Origin: Candidatus Harrisonbacteria bacterium
GTDB lineage: Bacteria > Patescibacteriota > Minisyncoccia > UBA6257 > UBA11618
Direction: 5' to 3'
NCBI GenBank assembly: GCA_023244835.1
Contig: JAHFLN010000004.1
Span: 1-46,694, forward strand
DNA length: 46,694 bases
Under the pieces are notes generated by a model, which was not told where the DNA came from, did no database searches, and saw only the letters and a list, made by a program, of their open reading frames with translations. Position 1 is the stretch's first letter. Each line of letters begins with the position of its first letter. Positions 15,342-24,140 of this stretch are shown here, one piece after another. The position numbers were made by a program, and so were the translations under genes.

Positions 15342-16491
15342 ACACGTTTTTTTGCTGAATTCTCTCATAAATATAGTCGTGGAGCCGCTTCGCGTCAACG
15401 GGTTCGGGGCCTTTCGCGCCCGCATGATAGTGGGCGATTTCGCGCGCGATCTCGTCATCCGTGGGTTGGAGTCCCTCTTTCTCGGCGATCTCGTAGATCA
15501 CGAGATGCTGGGCTATCTTCTTCCTCGCATCGTTGTCCGTGAGCGAGGCGTCCTGTTCCTTGATGCGGAGAATCATAGCCTCCGGGATATCTATCGTCGC
15601 CGCCTGCGCGATCGACTCGAGCATTTTTTGCGCCGCGGCCTCGCTCTCGCGCTCGATCTTTTCGGCGAGAATGCCGGCACGCATGTTCGTGCGGAGCTCA
15701 TCGAAGGTCTTGATTGATCCGAGCGATTGGGCGAAGGCGTCGTCTGCCGCGGGGAGTACTCGCTCAAAAATCTTGTTCACCGTTACATCGAAGGATATCT
15801 CCGTGCCGCGCAGGCTTTCTTTCCAATAATCTGCGGGGCCCGTGAGCGAGAATAAGAGGTTCTTTCCTGCCGCCGCGCCGACAAGCTTCTCCTCGAAGCC
15901 GGGCATGAAGCGGCCGTTCCCGAGCACGAAGCGGTCATGATGGGGCTTCGGGTCTTCCGAGCTCGTCATGTCGATATCGATCACGTTCCCCTTCTCCGCG
16001 GGGGTCGCAAGCTCCGTGAGCGTCGCCCGCGAGGTGCGGAGCCAGAGAAGAGCGTCTTCAAGCTCCTTGTCGGAAACCGTAAGCGCGGCCTTCTTTGTCG
16101 CAAGCGCGGCGCGTTCCTTTTCCGCGATTGTCGCGTACTCGGAAATATCCACATCGGGGAAGAGCGAAAGCGTCGCGATATAGGAAAACGCGGCGGGGTC
16201 CTCCTGGATCTCTATGCGCGGCCGGTCGATAATCGTCCAATTATTTTTCTCGGCAGTTTCCGCGAGCGTTACCTTGATCGCGCGCTCCGCGGCGTCGTCG
16301 AAAACCGCCTTCTGGCTGATCGCCTCACGCGCCAAGGATTCGGGAACCATGCCGGGCCGGAATCCCTTTATCGCAAGCTCAGCCCGGCGCGCTTCGAACG
16401 CGCGGTCCATATACCCCTTGAATTCGGAAAGGTCGATCGAGACGGAAAGCTCGACACCTGATCCGGGAAGTTTTTTGAACGATGATTTCAT
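15310..16491 (-). CDS. tig: Trigger factor, ribosome-associated chaperone and prolyl isomerase
   Basis: The 393-residue protein binds the ribosome near the exit tunnel and shields nascent chains. The N-terminal ribosome-binding domain includes a variant of the signature loop: [13 protein letters not shown] (about residues 43-55, usually GFRxGKxP). The central FKBP-type domain is about 150-245 ([15 protein letters not shown]... [17 protein letters not shown]). The C-terminal helical chaperone domain is about 250-393. The length is a little below the usual 430. clpP overlaps its 3' end by 32 bp, preserving the common tig-clpP pairing. Confidence 0.95.
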   Translation of the reverse strand: MKSSFKKLPGSGVELSVSIDLSEFKGYMDRAFEARRAELAIKGFRPGMVPESLAREAISQKAVFDDAAERAIKVTLAETAEKNNWTIIDRPRIEIQEDPAAFSYIATLSLFPDVDISEYATIAEKERAALATKKAALTVSDKELEDALLWLRTSRATLTELATPAEKGNVIDIDMTSSEDPKPHHDRFVLGNGRFMPGFEEKLVGAAAGKNLLFSLTGPADYWKESLRGTEISFDVTVNKIFERVLPAADDAFAQSLGSIKTFDELRTNMRAGILAEKIERESEAAAQKMLESIAQAATIDIPEAMILRIKEQDASLTDNDARKKIAQHLVIYEIAEKEGLQPTDDEIAREIAHYHAGAKGPEPVDAKRLHDYIYERIQQKNVYAKLLGTDSY

Positions 16492-16540
16492 GGTTAAGAT
16501 GTTTCGTGCGAAGACGGAGGCTTGAAAACCGAAGCTATGT

Positions 16541-18520
16541 CTAGATGAACGGGACGAGGAGAAGAGCGACGATATTCGCTACCTTGATAAGCGGATTGAT
16601 CGCCGGGCCCGCGGTGTCCTTGTAGGGGTCGCCTACGGTATCCCCTGTCACAGCGGCCTTGTGCGCGTGAGAACCCTTGCCGCCGAAGTGGCCGTCTTCG
16701 ATATATTTTTTGGCATTGTCCCATGCGCCGCCCCCGGTTGTCATGGAGATGCCGAGGAAGATGCCGGACGTGATGATGCCGATCAAGAGGCCGCCCAAGG
16801 CCTGCGCGCCGAGCAGGAGTCCGACCGCGATCACGCCGACGATCGGGATGAGCGCGGGCACGACCATTTTCTTTAGTGCTGCGCGCGTCACAATGTCGAC
16901 CGCCTGGCCGTAGTCGGGAAGGGCCGTGCCTTCCATGATGCCGGGGATTTCCCTGAACTGGCGGCGGATTTCGATAACGACCGCGCCGGCGGTGACGCCT
17001 ACGGCGCGCATGGTTATGCCGCTGAAGAGGTACGGGAGCGCGGCACCCACGAGGAGTCCTATGAGGACGAGCGGGTTCGTAAGGTCGAAGCTCGAGGAGC
17101 CGGCGGCTTTCGGAAGTGCTTCGGCGTAGCTCGCGAAGAGTACCATAGCCGCGAGTCCGGCCGAGCCGATCGCGTAGCCTTTGGTAACGGCTTTCGTAGT
17201 ATTGCCCACGGCGTCGAGTTCGTCGGTGACCTTCCGCACGTCGGCGGATGCCTTGCTCATCTCGGCGATGCCGCCCGCGTTATCGGTGATCGGGCCGAAG
17301 GAGTCTATAGCCACGATGATGCCGGTCGAGGAAAGCATGGCAACGGTAGCAAGGGAAACTCCCACAATACCCATTTCGAAATATGCGGCGAAGATGGCGG
17401 CGCAGACGACGAGGACGGGCATGAAGGTCGACTCCATGCTGACCGCGAGACCCATAATAACGTTCGTGCCGTGGCCCGATTTCGACGCTTCGGCAATCGC
17501 CTTCACGGGCGCGAACTTCTTGGAGGTGTAGTAGTCGGTGATCATGACGAGAAGGCCGGTAACGATAAGGCCGATCACGAGGCTCCATAAGACGCGCGGA
17601 ATATCTTCGGGTGCGAGGGCGAAGGTCGTTGTCGGGAGAATCTTCGTGATGGTAAGCCAGAAGAATGCGCCGGAGAGGACGAGCGAAGCGACAAGTCCCT
17701 TGTAGAGCGCGCCCATGACGTCCTGCTTCTTCCCAAGCGATACGAAGAACGCGCCGAGGAGCGACGCGACGATGGAGATGCCGCCCAATACGAGCGGGAG
17801 CGGGCTTTGCACGAGGAGGAGCGCGGCGATCATGGAAACGGCATAGGTCTCAAAAAGATCGGCGGCCATGCCGGCGCAGTCGCTTACGTTATCGCCCACG
17901 AGGTCGGCAATCACGCCGGGATTCCGGGGGTCATCCTCAGGGATATCCGCCTCTACTTTTCCGACAAGGTCGGTGCCGACATCCGCGGCTTTGGTGAATA
18001 TTCCGCCGCCCAGTCGGGCGAAGACGGAGATGAGGCTCGCGCCGAATCCGAGGCCGATGAGCGAGCTTATATTGCCTCCCGTCGCGAGAGTGAGGCCGGC
18101 GACGGATGCGAGGGCGAGAGCGACGACGAGAAAGCCGGTCACGGAGCCTGCGCGGAATGCGAGCGAGAGGGCGGGGGCGAGGCCTTTGTGCGCGGCCTGA
18201 GCCGTCTTCGCGTTCGCGCGCACGGCTACGTTCATACCGATATAGCCCGCGGCGCCCGAGGCGATCGCCCCGATCGCGAAGCCCATCGCGGTCATCTGGC
18301 CGAGATAGTACCAGATCACGAGCGCGAGCGGCACAGCCACAAGGGTGATCGTGAAATACTGGCGGTTGAGATATGCGGCGGATCCTGTCTGGATGGCGCG
18401 GGAGATACGTTTCATTTCCTCGTTGCCTGAGGACTGGGCGTTCATGCGGATGACAGTGTAGGCGCTGTATGCGATCGCGAGCGCTACGGGTCCGAAAATG
18501 AGGTAATTGATGGTAGCCAT
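16541..18520 (-). CDS. hppA: Membrane-bound proton-pumping pyrophosphatase
   Basis: The 659-residue multi-pass protein couples pyrophosphate hydrolysis to ion pumping across the membrane. About 15 hydrophobic helices are visible. Substrate and Mg-binding segments are present: [20 protein letters not shown] (about residues 180-199), [15 protein letters not shown] (210-224) and [17 protein letters not shown]. The sequence [10 protein letters not shown] has Lys443 where K+-dependent enzymes have Ala, indicating a K+-independent, H+-pumping type (established correlation). It lies between nusA and tig in the same direction with small gaps. In a small-genome fermenter this could supply proton motive force from PPi released by biosynthesis, including by the synthetases here. 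Confidence 0.96.
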   Translation of the reverse strand: MATINYLIFGPVALAIAYSAYTVIRMNAQSSGNEEMKRISRAIQTGSAAYLNRQYFTITLVAVPLALVIWYYLGQMTAMGFAIGAIASGAAGYIGMNVAVRANAKTAQAAHKGLAPALSLAFRAGSVTGFLVVALALASVAGLTLATGGNISSLIGLGFGASLISVFARLGGGIFTKAADVGTDLVGKVEADIPEDDPRNPGVIADLVGDNVSDCAGMAADLFETYAVSMIAALLLVQSPLPLVLGGISIVASLLGAFFVSLGKKQDVMGALYKGLVASLVLSGAFFWLTITKILPTTTFALAPEDIPRVLWSLVIGLIVTGLLVMITDYYTSKKFAPVKAIAEASKSGHGTNVIMGLAVSMESTFMPVLVVCAAIFAAYFEMGIVGVSLATVAMLSSTGIIVAIDSFGPITDNAGGIAEMSKASADVRKVTDELDAVGNTTKAVTKGYAIGSAGLAAMVLFASYAEALPKAAGSSSFDLTNPLVLIGLLVGAALPYLFSGITMRAVGVTAGAVVIEIRRQFREIPGIMEGTALPDYGQAVDIVTRAALKKMVVPALIPIVGVIAVGLLLGAQALGGLLIGIITSGIFLGISMTTGGGAWDNAKKYIEDGHFGGKGSHAHKAAVTGDTVGDPYKDTAGPAINPLIKVANIVALLLVPFI

Positions 18521-18544
18521 GGTGTGTATATATGAGATGTTTTT

Positions 18545-19801
18545 TTATTCTTCCTTCTTCATTTCGGTCTTAGGCTCCGGAGATTCTCCCAAGGGTTCGG
18601 GAGTTGCGGCGTTCTCCCCTGCCGCCGCGCCTTCGATCAGTTCCTCTGGCTTCGATGCGGCGCGTATGTCGATCTTCCAGCCGGTCAGCCGGTGGGCGAG
18701 ACGCACGTTCTGCCCGCCTTTGCCGATCGCGAGCGAGAGCTGGTCGTCGGGGATGAAAGCCCGCGCTTCGCGGCGCGGAAGAATCTCAACGCTCGACGCC
18801 TTTGCCGGCGAGAGCGCATGCATGATGAATTCCGAGGGATCCTCAGACCACTCGATGATATCGATTTTTTCCTGGCCGAGCTCGTTCGAAACGGCCATCA
18901 CGCGCGTGCCGCGCTGGCCGACGCAACATCCGACGGGATCGACGCCGCGCACGTTCGAGGCGACGGCGATTTTTGTGCGGCTGCCGGGCTCGCGGGCGAT
19001 CTCTTTGATCTCCACAGAGCCGTCGGCGATTTCGGGCGATTCGAGCGCGAAGAGCTTCATAACGAACTGCGGGTGGGAGCGGGACAGGATAATGCCGGGA
19101 CCCTTTGCGTCGTTTTGGATCGCGAGTACGTAGAAGCGCATCCGGTCGCCGATGCGGTAATATTCGCCGGGCATGGACTCGCTGTAGAACATCACGCCGG
19201 TCGCGCGGCCGATGTCGACATACGTTGTCCCCCGCTCCGTGCGCTGTATGGCGCCGCTCACAATCTCTCCCTCCTTGTTTTTGAATTCAGATAGTATCGA
19301 GTCGCGTTCCGCTTCGCGGATCTTCTGAAGAATGTTCTGCTTCGCGGTCTGGGACGCGATGCGGCCGAAATCGATCTTCGTCTCGAGGGGGAATTCGAGC
19401 TCCTCGCCGAGCAGTATGTCGGCTTTTATCTTTTGCGCGTCCGGGAGCATCATATGGCGGTTGGGATTAAAGCGCGGGAGCTTCCCCTCTTCTTCGATAG
19501 GCATCTCGGGCATCGCGCCGAAGCGCCCTGCGGGCTGCTCGTCGGGAACGATATCATCCTCCCCTATCGGCTGAGTAAGGTCGGCGGTCGTCTCGTCGAC
19601 AACGGTCTTCACTTGGGAAAAGGAGACGTCGCCGCTCTTCAAGTCGAAATGCGCGCGGACGATTTCGCCCTTCTTCTCGTATTCCTTTTTATACGCGGCG
19701 GCGAGCGCAACCTCGACGGCCTCGACAACTTTCTCGGTGGCGATTTTTTTCTCTTCGGCGAGTTGTTGTATGGCGCGCGCTATGGTCTTTAAGTCGAGCA
19801 T
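18545..19801 (-). CDS. nusA: Transcription termination/antitermination factor NusA
   Basis: The 418-residue protein binds RNA polymerase and RNA to modulate pausing, termination and antitermination. The N-terminal domain is residues 1-80 (MLDLKTIARAIQQLAEEKKI). Next is an unusual acidic/Pro-rich insertion (about 80-150, PIGEDDIVPDEQPAGRFG...). The S1 domain is about 175-250 (EGEIVSGAIQRTERGTTYVDIG). KH1 follows with VDPVGCCVGQRGTRVMAV and KH2 with LSLAIGKGGQNVRLAHRLTG. An acidic tail ends the protein without AR repeats. I use the ATG of MLDLKT. A TTGACA/TATCCT promoter lies at 19896-19925. It heads a series nusA-hppA-tig-clpP-membrane protein-tyrS. Confidence 0.96.
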   Translation of the reverse strand: MLDLKTIARAIQQLAEEKKIATEKVVEAVEVALAAAYKKEYEKKGEIVRAHFDLKSGDVSFSQVKTVVDETTADLTQPIGEDDIVPDEQPAGRFGAMPEMPIEEEGKLPRFNPNRHMMLPDAQKIKADILLGEELEFPLETKIDFGRIASQTAKQNILQKIREAERDSILSEFKNKEGEIVSGAIQRTERGTTYVDIGRATGVMFYSESMPGEYYRIGDRMRFYVLAIQNDAKGPGIILSRSHPQFVMKLFALESPEIADGSVEIKEIAREPGSRTKIAVASNVRGVDPVGCCVGQRGTRVMAVSNELGQEKIDIIEWSEDPSEFIMHALSPAKASSVEILPRREARAFIPDDQLSLAIGKGGQNVRLAHRLTGWKIDIRAASKPEELIEGAAAGENAATPEPLGESPEPKTEMKKEE

Positions 19802-19895
19802 ATCTCGTGATGTTAGTTTGTAGTCGGATAGGCGCCTTTCAAAAAATAATGCCACCCCCTCGGGCGGCCAATCAGTCGCATACCTCTATACAAGA

Positions 19896-19925
19896 AGGAT
19901 ACATGAATATAGGGCGATATGTCAA
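19896..19925 (-). promoter_or_regulatory. Promoter for the nusA series
   Basis: On minus, TTGACA (19920-19925), 18-bp spacer and TATCCT (19896-19901), about 95 bp before the nusA start. Confidence 0.75.
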
Positions 19926-19987
19926 TTGTCTATGCGGCGATTCTTTTTTTATATGGCCTCAATTGGCTTTACTGCGGCAACTATATG

Positions 19988-20017
19988 ATCACTTTATCGC
20001 GGCCGCGATAAAGTGAT
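19988..20017. other. Perfect 30-bp palindrome
   Basis: Positions 19988-20017 read identically on both strands, with GCGGCCGC at the centre and ATCACTTTATCGC arms. It lies between the yraN stop and the nusA promoter. There is no T-run, so it is not a typical intrinsic terminator. It could be a protein-binding site or a processed 3' hairpin. Confidence 0.7.
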
Positions 20018-20030
20018 TATAAAGATCGAT

Positions 20031-20408
20031 TCATATATTTTCGTAGTGGCGGATATGGTTTTCCTCGCCGCATAGATCGACGGCTATCATATCGATGCGC
20101 CATCCCCTCTCCCCTACGAGTGTCGGATGGGTGTTCGCATACGCCTCTGCGGCACGTTTTGTTTTTCTTATTTTTGTGGCCGTCATATTGTCCTCAGGTG
20201 TAATGTAATTGTTTGACTTACATGTCAAATCAGTATATATAGTCTTAACCTCTATAAAGACGAGCGTGCGGTCGGGCGCTAGAGCGACTATATCCAACTC
20301 GCCCCACGCCCGCAGGTGATTACGCTCGATGATCTGGTATTTCTTGGCGGTTAGGTAGTCGGCGGCAGCACTCTCCCCTGCCGCGCCGACAGATTGGGTT
20401 GTTTTCAT
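20031..20408 (-). CDS. YraN family (UPF0102) nuclease-fold protein
   Basis: The 125-residue protein has the family signature of a predicted restriction-endonuclease fold. GAAGESAAADYLTAKKYQII (about residues 8-27) is followed by WGELDIVALAPDRTLVFIEVKT (about 35-56), whose E-x-D...E-x-K residues form the expected metal site. The usual middle Arg (VDxR) is replaced in the C-terminal RIDMIAVDL segment. Full length for the family (about 120). Its cellular role is not established even in model bacteria. It is followed by the 30-bp palindrome and preceded by the TGTTTYAC repeat cluster, which would lie in its 5' control region. Confidence 0.9.
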   Translation of the reverse strand: MKTTQSVGAAGESAAADYLTAKKYQIIERNHLRAWGELDIVALAPDRTLVFIEVKTIYTDLTCKSNNYITPEDNMTATKIRKTKRAAEAYANTHPTLVGERGWRIDMIAVDLCGEENHIRHYENI

Positions 20409-20458
20409 AGGTCAATCATACAATGTTTGACGGCGAACACCCGTCAAAATTTTTAAAG

Positions 20459-20785
20459 GAATGTTTCACGTTTTACAAACCGATCCGAGTTTTTGTAAAT
20501 CAGCAAACACTCAAAAATAAGATTTTTAAAAAACATAGGATTAATGAGGATATCCGATTGTAATAAAAATAGAGTGTTTCACGCTTGGTGAAAATGTTTC
20601 ACAGTCGGATAATCGCTTGGTTATTGAACTTTGAAGTGTAAAACATTTTATAAAAAATGTTTTACACTTTTGTTTCACAGTCGGATAATAGCTCTATTAT
20701 TAACATATCCGAGTGTGAAACATATGTTTTACACATAGGAATGTTTCACAGTGTTTTACAAAATGTTTCACAGTGTAAAACAGGA
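20459..20785. repeat. AT-rich cluster of TGTTTCAC/TGTTTTAC motifs
   Basis: In about 325 non-coding bp there are seven TGTTTCAC (plus strand at 20462, 20575, 20595, 20671, 20742, 20764; inverted at 20715-20722) and five TGTTTTAC (20658, 20725, 20752; inverted at 20638-20645 and 20775-20782). Two copies extend to a 22-bp near-identical direct repeat (20595-20617 and 20671-20693; core CAGTCGGATAAT). Partial inverted copies occur at 20704-20722 and 20549-20565. The outer TGTTTCAC equals half of the ParB parS consensus, but no full 16-bp parS is present. No gene is seen between 20409 and 20836. Confidence 0.85.
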
Positions 20786-20836
20786 TGCGGTGGGGGGTGT
20801 AATTGAATAGGGAGTGGCTATGCAACCGATAAGAAA

Positions 20837-20869
20837 TAAAAAAGCCGTCCGCTCGGGTGAGGGGACGGC
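20837..20869 (-). terminator. Terminator after the 20904-21533 gene
   Basis: On minus, GCCGTCC (20863-20869) pairs with GGACGGC (20844-20850) around an 11-12-nt loop, then TTTTTTATT. Confidence 0.85.
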
Positions 20870-20903
20870 GCATACGATTTGGACCTAGTCGGTAATAGTA
20901 GGG

Positions 20904-21533
20904 TCAGATGATGAGAGGGTGTCCGGATTCCCATGTTCTCATTCGTCTGATCTCCCGCGCGATCACGCCCGTGCCCTGGGCATCGATCATGAGCTGATGC
21001 ATGCGCGCGAACCAAGCGACACATCGCCGAGTTCGTATGCCAGGATATGTTCGTGGGCATACGGGAAGGGGATGGGCATTGCGCATGCCTCGGGCGCGGT
21101 ACATGCGAAGGAGGCGGGCGCAATCGAAGTCGCACGCCATGAAGTCGAAGTGCTGATCAACTCGTGTATCTCGCGCGTAGAGAAGCCGGTTCGCGAGGAC
21201 GATCTCTTCGAACCTATCCCGAGGCTTCATGAAGACGTGCGTTGCGGGAATATCTGCCTGGGTTATGACCTGTCGAGAGGGGACGCATCTCGTTGTGAGT
21301 CGGGCGGCCATCACCGAGGCAATGGTCACTTCGGGGTTGTTGTGGGGCAGATCGAGTCCGGAAAGCGGGATAAAAATCGTCCGCGGATACCGGGCGAAAT
21401 AGCGCGTAGCTTCGGCCAAAATATCTTCGGCGAGAGAGCTCGGTACGCCGAGCCGGTCTATCTGATATCCATGTATGAAGAGGATATGATCTGCCGGAGG
21501 GTCGAGATTAGGAGGCGTGGATACAACGCTCAT
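20904..21533 (-). CDS. Hypothetical protein, possibly DUF218/YdcF-like
   Basis: The 209-residue soluble protein contains HILFIHGYQIDR, TIFIPLSGLDLPHNNPEVTIAS (about residues 54-75) and VITQADIPATHVFMKPRDRF. The order strand, SG-loop, E-containing helix, then a second acidic/Thr loop recalls DUF218 (YdcF/SanA) proteins, and RDRFEEIVLANRLLYA sits where those have their ENA helix. This is a pattern match only. The C-terminus is Arg/Cys-rich (CPRTYPGIRTRRC). A neighbour in the same direction (21683-22210) shows a similar layout, and each gene has its own terminator. Confidence 0.65.
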   Translation of the reverse strand: MSVVSTPPNLDPPADHILFIHGYQIDRLGVPSSLAEDILAEATRYFARYPRTIFIPLSGLDLPHNNPEVTIASVMAARLTTRCVPSRQVITQADIPATHVFMKPRDRFEEIVLANRLLYARDTRVDQHFDFMACDFDCARLLRMYRARGMRNAHPLPVCPRTYPGIRTRRCVAWFARMHQLMIDAQGTGVIAREIRRMRTWESGHPLII

Positions 21534-21606
21534 AGGTCAGGATCCTTCTTGTTAGGGGAATGGATTGTCGGGGTACTACGAGGGAGAATCATACGCCGGT
21601 TGGCAT

Positions 21607-21650
21607 GAAAAATAAACAGGCACCCTCCGATGGTTCGGATAGGTGCCTGT
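21607..21650 (-). terminator. Terminator after the 21683-22210 gene
   Basis: On minus, ACAGGCACC (21642-21650) pairs with GGTGCCTGT (21616-21624), with an inner TCCGA/TCGGA stem, then TTATTTTT. Confidence 0.88.
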
Positions 21651-21682
21651 GGGGTGGGGAGCGGAGATTGTCGCTATTCGTA

Positions 21683-22210
21683 TCAGTGCGCGATCCGCTT
21701 ATAGAGCCACCACGGGATGCAGTAGAGAATCGTGTCGCGTATCATCCAGCGGTAGCGGTATTGCGTGCAGTACTGTTCGCCCTCGGGGTAGAACCAATAC
21801 GAGGGCGAGTGTTCTTCCTGGAGGATGTCTTGGCCGTATGCGGAAAGCGTGGCCTTGAGGCCGACTTCGCGCATCGCCATTTTCATATCGCGCATGCAAC
21901 GCCAGATATGAGGCGGCGCGGCGACGATATAAAGCTCGGTAATGCCCATATCCTTCGCATTTTGTGCCGCGAACCGGGCGATGCGGAGCGTCGGGGGCGG
22001 GGGATTGGCGCTTGGAATCTGCGGCAGGATCAGTACGCCGTTCGGAACATGCGGGTTCATAATGCCACAGTCGGCTTGCGTAAAGACCGTGGCGTTCATG
22101 AGATGCGCCGCGCCGCATGCGACGTCGTGGACGGCTTCATTCGCGGGGATGGAAAAGGGCATGCCGAACGCGAAGGCGACGACGGCTTTTCTCTCGGAGG
22201 AGGCGGTCAC
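21683..22210 (-). CDS. Hypothetical protein, possibly DUF218/YdcF-like
   Basis: The 175-residue protein begins MTASSERKAVVAFAFGMPFS and has a Rossmann-like strand-loop at its start. A helix (RIARFAAQNAKDMGI) and strand (ELYIVAAPPHIWRCMRDMKM) match the position of the DUF218 'H..R' region, where a His-Arg pair follows the last strand. It ends in an aromatic segment (YRYRWMIRDTILYCIPWWLYKRIAH). The resemblance is to fold pattern only. It precedes 20904-21533 in the same direction with its own terminator between. Function unknown. Confidence 0.65.
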   Translation of the reverse strand: MTASSERKAVVAFAFGMPFSIPANEAVHDVACGAAHLMNATVFTQADCGIMNPHVPNGVLILPQIPSANPPPPTLRIARFAAQNAKDMGITELYIVAAPPHIWRCMRDMKMAMREVGLKATLSAYGQDILQEEHSPSYWFYPEGEQYCTQYRYRWMIRDTILYCIPWWLYKRIAH

Positions 22211-22316
22211 GGAAAGGGTCCTTTCTATGCGCTCCGGGGGAGCGAGGGGATGTCAGGGTACGTGCGCTAGTATGCGATGAAAATATAAAAAAGTCAAATA
22301 TAAACTGATAGGTATA

Positions 22317-22341
22317 ATAAAAGCCCCGCATGGTGCGGGGC
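22317..22341 (-). terminator. Terminator after the 22372-23040 gene
   Basis: On minus, GCCCCGCA (22334-22341) pairs with TGCGGGGC (22323-22330) around a 3-nt loop, then TTTTATTA. Confidence 0.88.
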
Positions 22342-22371
22342 GGGGAATGCGGATCGCGGCACGGGTAGGGC

Positions 22372-23040
22372 TTAGAGCCTGTCCGGATCCTCGAAGAGAA
22401 GCAAGGGATCGCTGAAATGCGCGCGGTCGTTCCAGGCGCGGATGAGCCAAGGATTGTCCCGCGTCTCGTCGTACTCGAGTGTCGCGATGCCGCCGTTGTC
22501 CGTGCGGAAGGCGCGCATGAACTGGCTCATCTCGTGGCCGGATACGGCATTGCCGAAAGTCGCATGCGAGGCCATACAGCGCATGAAGACGCCATGAGTC
22601 GCGACGATAATCCGTTCGCATGGCATCGCGGCGAGGCAGGCGAGCGCGCGACGGGCGCGGTCCTTCAGGTCGTCGAAGTTCTCCTCGTCCGCGAAGCGGA
22701 ATCCCTCGCGGAAATTGTCATGGATCGTTTTCGAGATGGCGAGCATTTCGGGGCCGATCTTTTCGAGGCCGATATGGGCGCTGGGTTTCCGGCGCTCGAC
22801 GAAGAGGTCGGAGGGGATAGGGGAGAGGCCGAGCTTTTCGCCGATGATCTGCGCGGTTTCGCGGGCGCGTAGGAGCGTGCTCGAGAGAAGCGCATGATAA
22901 GGCTCGTCCTTCATGAGGCGCTGGGCAGCGCGCAAAGATTGATTCCTGCCAGAGGCGGTAAGCGGGGAGTCAGGGTTCCGGTAGACGGGACTCTCGTTGC
23001 CTTCGCTTTCGCCGTGCCGGACTAAGAGAATAGTTTTCAT
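22372..23040 (-). CDS. Histidine phosphatase / phosphoglycerate mutase family protein
   Basis: The 222-residue protein carries the phospho-histidine signature LVRHGESEGN (residues 5-14), where the His is the phosphoenzyme nucleophile. The supporting Arg is in LLRARETAQII, and the second catalytic His lies in IIVATHGVFMRCM (about 147-159). This is the branch-1 histidine phosphatase layout (cofactor-dependent mutases, SixA and small-molecule phosphatases). Lacking the full dPGM signature and length, it is more likely a phosphatase than a glycolytic mutase, but the substrate is open. The start MKTILLVRHG is fixed by the family; an upstream extension of the frame is not coding. It is monocistronic, with a terminator at 22317-22341. 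Confidence 0.88.
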   Translation of the reverse strand: MKTILLVRHGESEGNESPVYRNPDSPLTASGRNQSLRAAQRLMKDEPYHALLSSTLLRARETAQIIGEKLGLSPIPSDLFVERRKPSAHIGLEKIGPEMLAISKTIHDNFREGFRFADEENFDDLKDRARRALACLAAMPCERIIVATHGVFMRCMASHATFGNAVSGHEMSQFMRAFRTDNGGIATLEYDETRDNPWLIRAWNDRAHFSDPLLLFEDPDRL

Positions 23041-23118
23041 ATATAAAGGATACGCTCGTAGATTATATATACGGGATCGGCGGGTCGGGAGCAAGGATGG
23101 ATATATGATGAAATAAGA

Positions 23119-23156
23119 GAAAACTCCGGAACAGTCGCTGCCATTCCGGAGTTTTG
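23119..23156 (-). terminator. Terminator after the 23184-23522 gene
   Basis: An 11-bp stem (AAACTCCGGAA at 23121-23131 with its complement at 23144-23154) with a 12-nt loop. On minus it ends in TTTTCTCTTATTT. The A/T flanks could let it work in both directions. Confidence 0.8.
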
Positions 23157-23183
23157 GGGAGATATCGTTGCGTGTGTGCCAAG

Positions 23184-23522
23184 TCATGCGGTCGCGAGGG
23201 CGATAGGGACAAGCTTCAGATACCAGGCCATAGCGTGGCGCATGCCGCACTCGCATGGCGTTCCGCCGAGATCGGTGCGCTGTCCGCCCGCCGGACACCC
23301 CGACAGGTGAAGTCCGATGACCCCGATAAGGTCATGGATCGCATTGAACTGCTCGATACGTCGGCCGTCATCGGGCTCTTGCGGATGAGGGCCTTCGAAA
23401 ATCGCGACGTCGAGCGTTATACGAAAGGGCTTTTTGCACGATCTGCACTGGACGAGATCTCCTTCGCGATACGTCTGCCTGTAATGCATTTCTTGGCATA
23501 TCGGGCATTTAGACTGTGCCAT
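23184..23522 (-). CDS. Small zinc-ribbon-like hypothetical protein
   Basis: The 112-residue protein starts with a likely four-Cys zinc ribbon: CPIC (residues 6-9) and CRSC (about 26-29), separated by 16 residues. A second set follows near the C-terminus, C-P-A-G-G and C-E-C-G-M-R-H (about 76-95). The middle, DDGRRIEQFNAIHDLIGVIGLHL, is helical. No named family is recognised; nucleic-acid or protein binding through zinc is the usual role of such domains. Single gene, terminated at 23119-23156, and followed upstream by the tRNA-Val repeat array. Confidence 0.7.
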   Translation of the reverse strand: MAQSKCPICQEMHYRQTYREGDLVQCRSCKKPFRITLDVAIFEGPHPQEPDDGRRIEQFNAIHDLIGVIGLHLSGCPAGGQRTDLGGTPCECGMRHAMAWYLKLVPIALATA

Positions 23523-23589
23523 TGGATATAATCCTCGTAGAAGGTTGTGAGATGAGAGAGGCGCTGAACAATATATAATCGAAAGAAGT

Positions 23590-23910
23590 TAAAATTTCAA
23601 TGAATGGGTAGGGATTCGCCTGCCGCTTCGCGGCAGACCATCGATTTTCATAGTCGGCTGTAAAGCCTCCTTGAAAATCGTGGCCTGCGGTTCGATTTCA
23701 TATTAATAAGGGGAATCACCCCCTTCGCCGCTCGCGAGGCTATTCATATGGTAGGAGGGAATCGCCTCTCCCTCATACGATTCGGTCGAGACGCTGAATT
23801 TTAATAATAAGCCGTTACACGGCTTCTTTTAAAATTCGCGCCAACGCTTCGATTCCTCCTCTAATACCCACACATGCAAATACCCTCGCGTTGGAGGGTA
23901 TTTGCATGTG
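23590..23910 (-). repeat. tRNA-tail hairpin repeat array downstream of tRNA-Val
   Basis: Read on minus from tRNA-Val: a 21-bp perfect hairpin (23894-23914 with 23867-23887) whose first arm includes the last 4 nt of the tRNA. Then a GAATCGAAG box and hairpin around AAGCCG/CGGCTT (about 23790-23845). Then a GCGTCTCGACCGA...GAGAGGCGATTCCC box (about 23755-23795) and GCGGCGAAGGGGGTGATTCCCC (about 23710-23733). Then a TCGAACCGC core (about 23688-23697) and a hairpin TTTTCAAGGAGGC...GCCGACTATGAAAA (23643-23680). Last is GGCAGGCGAATCCC (about 23611-23632). The last hairpin is nearly the same as the one repeated after tRNA-Leu(UAA) at 41.8-42.0 kb. Confidence 0.78.
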
Positions 23911-23982
23911 TGGGCAATGGGGGAATCGAACCCACGGCATCCTCTGTGTAAAAGAGGCGCTCTGCCACTGAGCTAATTGCCC
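23911..23982 (-). tRNA. tRNA-Val(UAC)
   Basis: Acceptor GGGCAAT/ATTGCCC (23976-23982 with 23912-23918), anticodon stem CCTCT/AGAGG, loop TTTACAC giving UAC, T-loop TTCGATT, discriminator A. CCA is not encoded. The 3' end is also one arm of the downstream 21-bp hairpin. Confidence 0.95.
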
Positions 23983-24140
23983 TCTAGTAGGGGAGTATAG
24001 GCGGTTTGGGTATTCGGAGCAACGGGTGGGACAGATTGACAGAAGGTTGTAAATAGTAGAAAATACGGGAAGATGCTCCATATCGGAGTACGCCGTCTCG
24101 GATGGGACGGGTTCGAGTTCTTTAACTAGGGGATTGAGCC

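Noticed and set aside
20459-20785. Genuine parS sites
   Set aside because: The best 16-mer (at 20462) matches only 13 of 16 positions of TGTTTCACGTGAAACA; the rest are half sites.
22372-23298. Longer start for the histidine phosphatase
   Set aside because: The extra 86 residues lack family similarity and overlap the 23119-23156 terminator and part of the neighbouring gene; MKTILLVRHG is the natural start.
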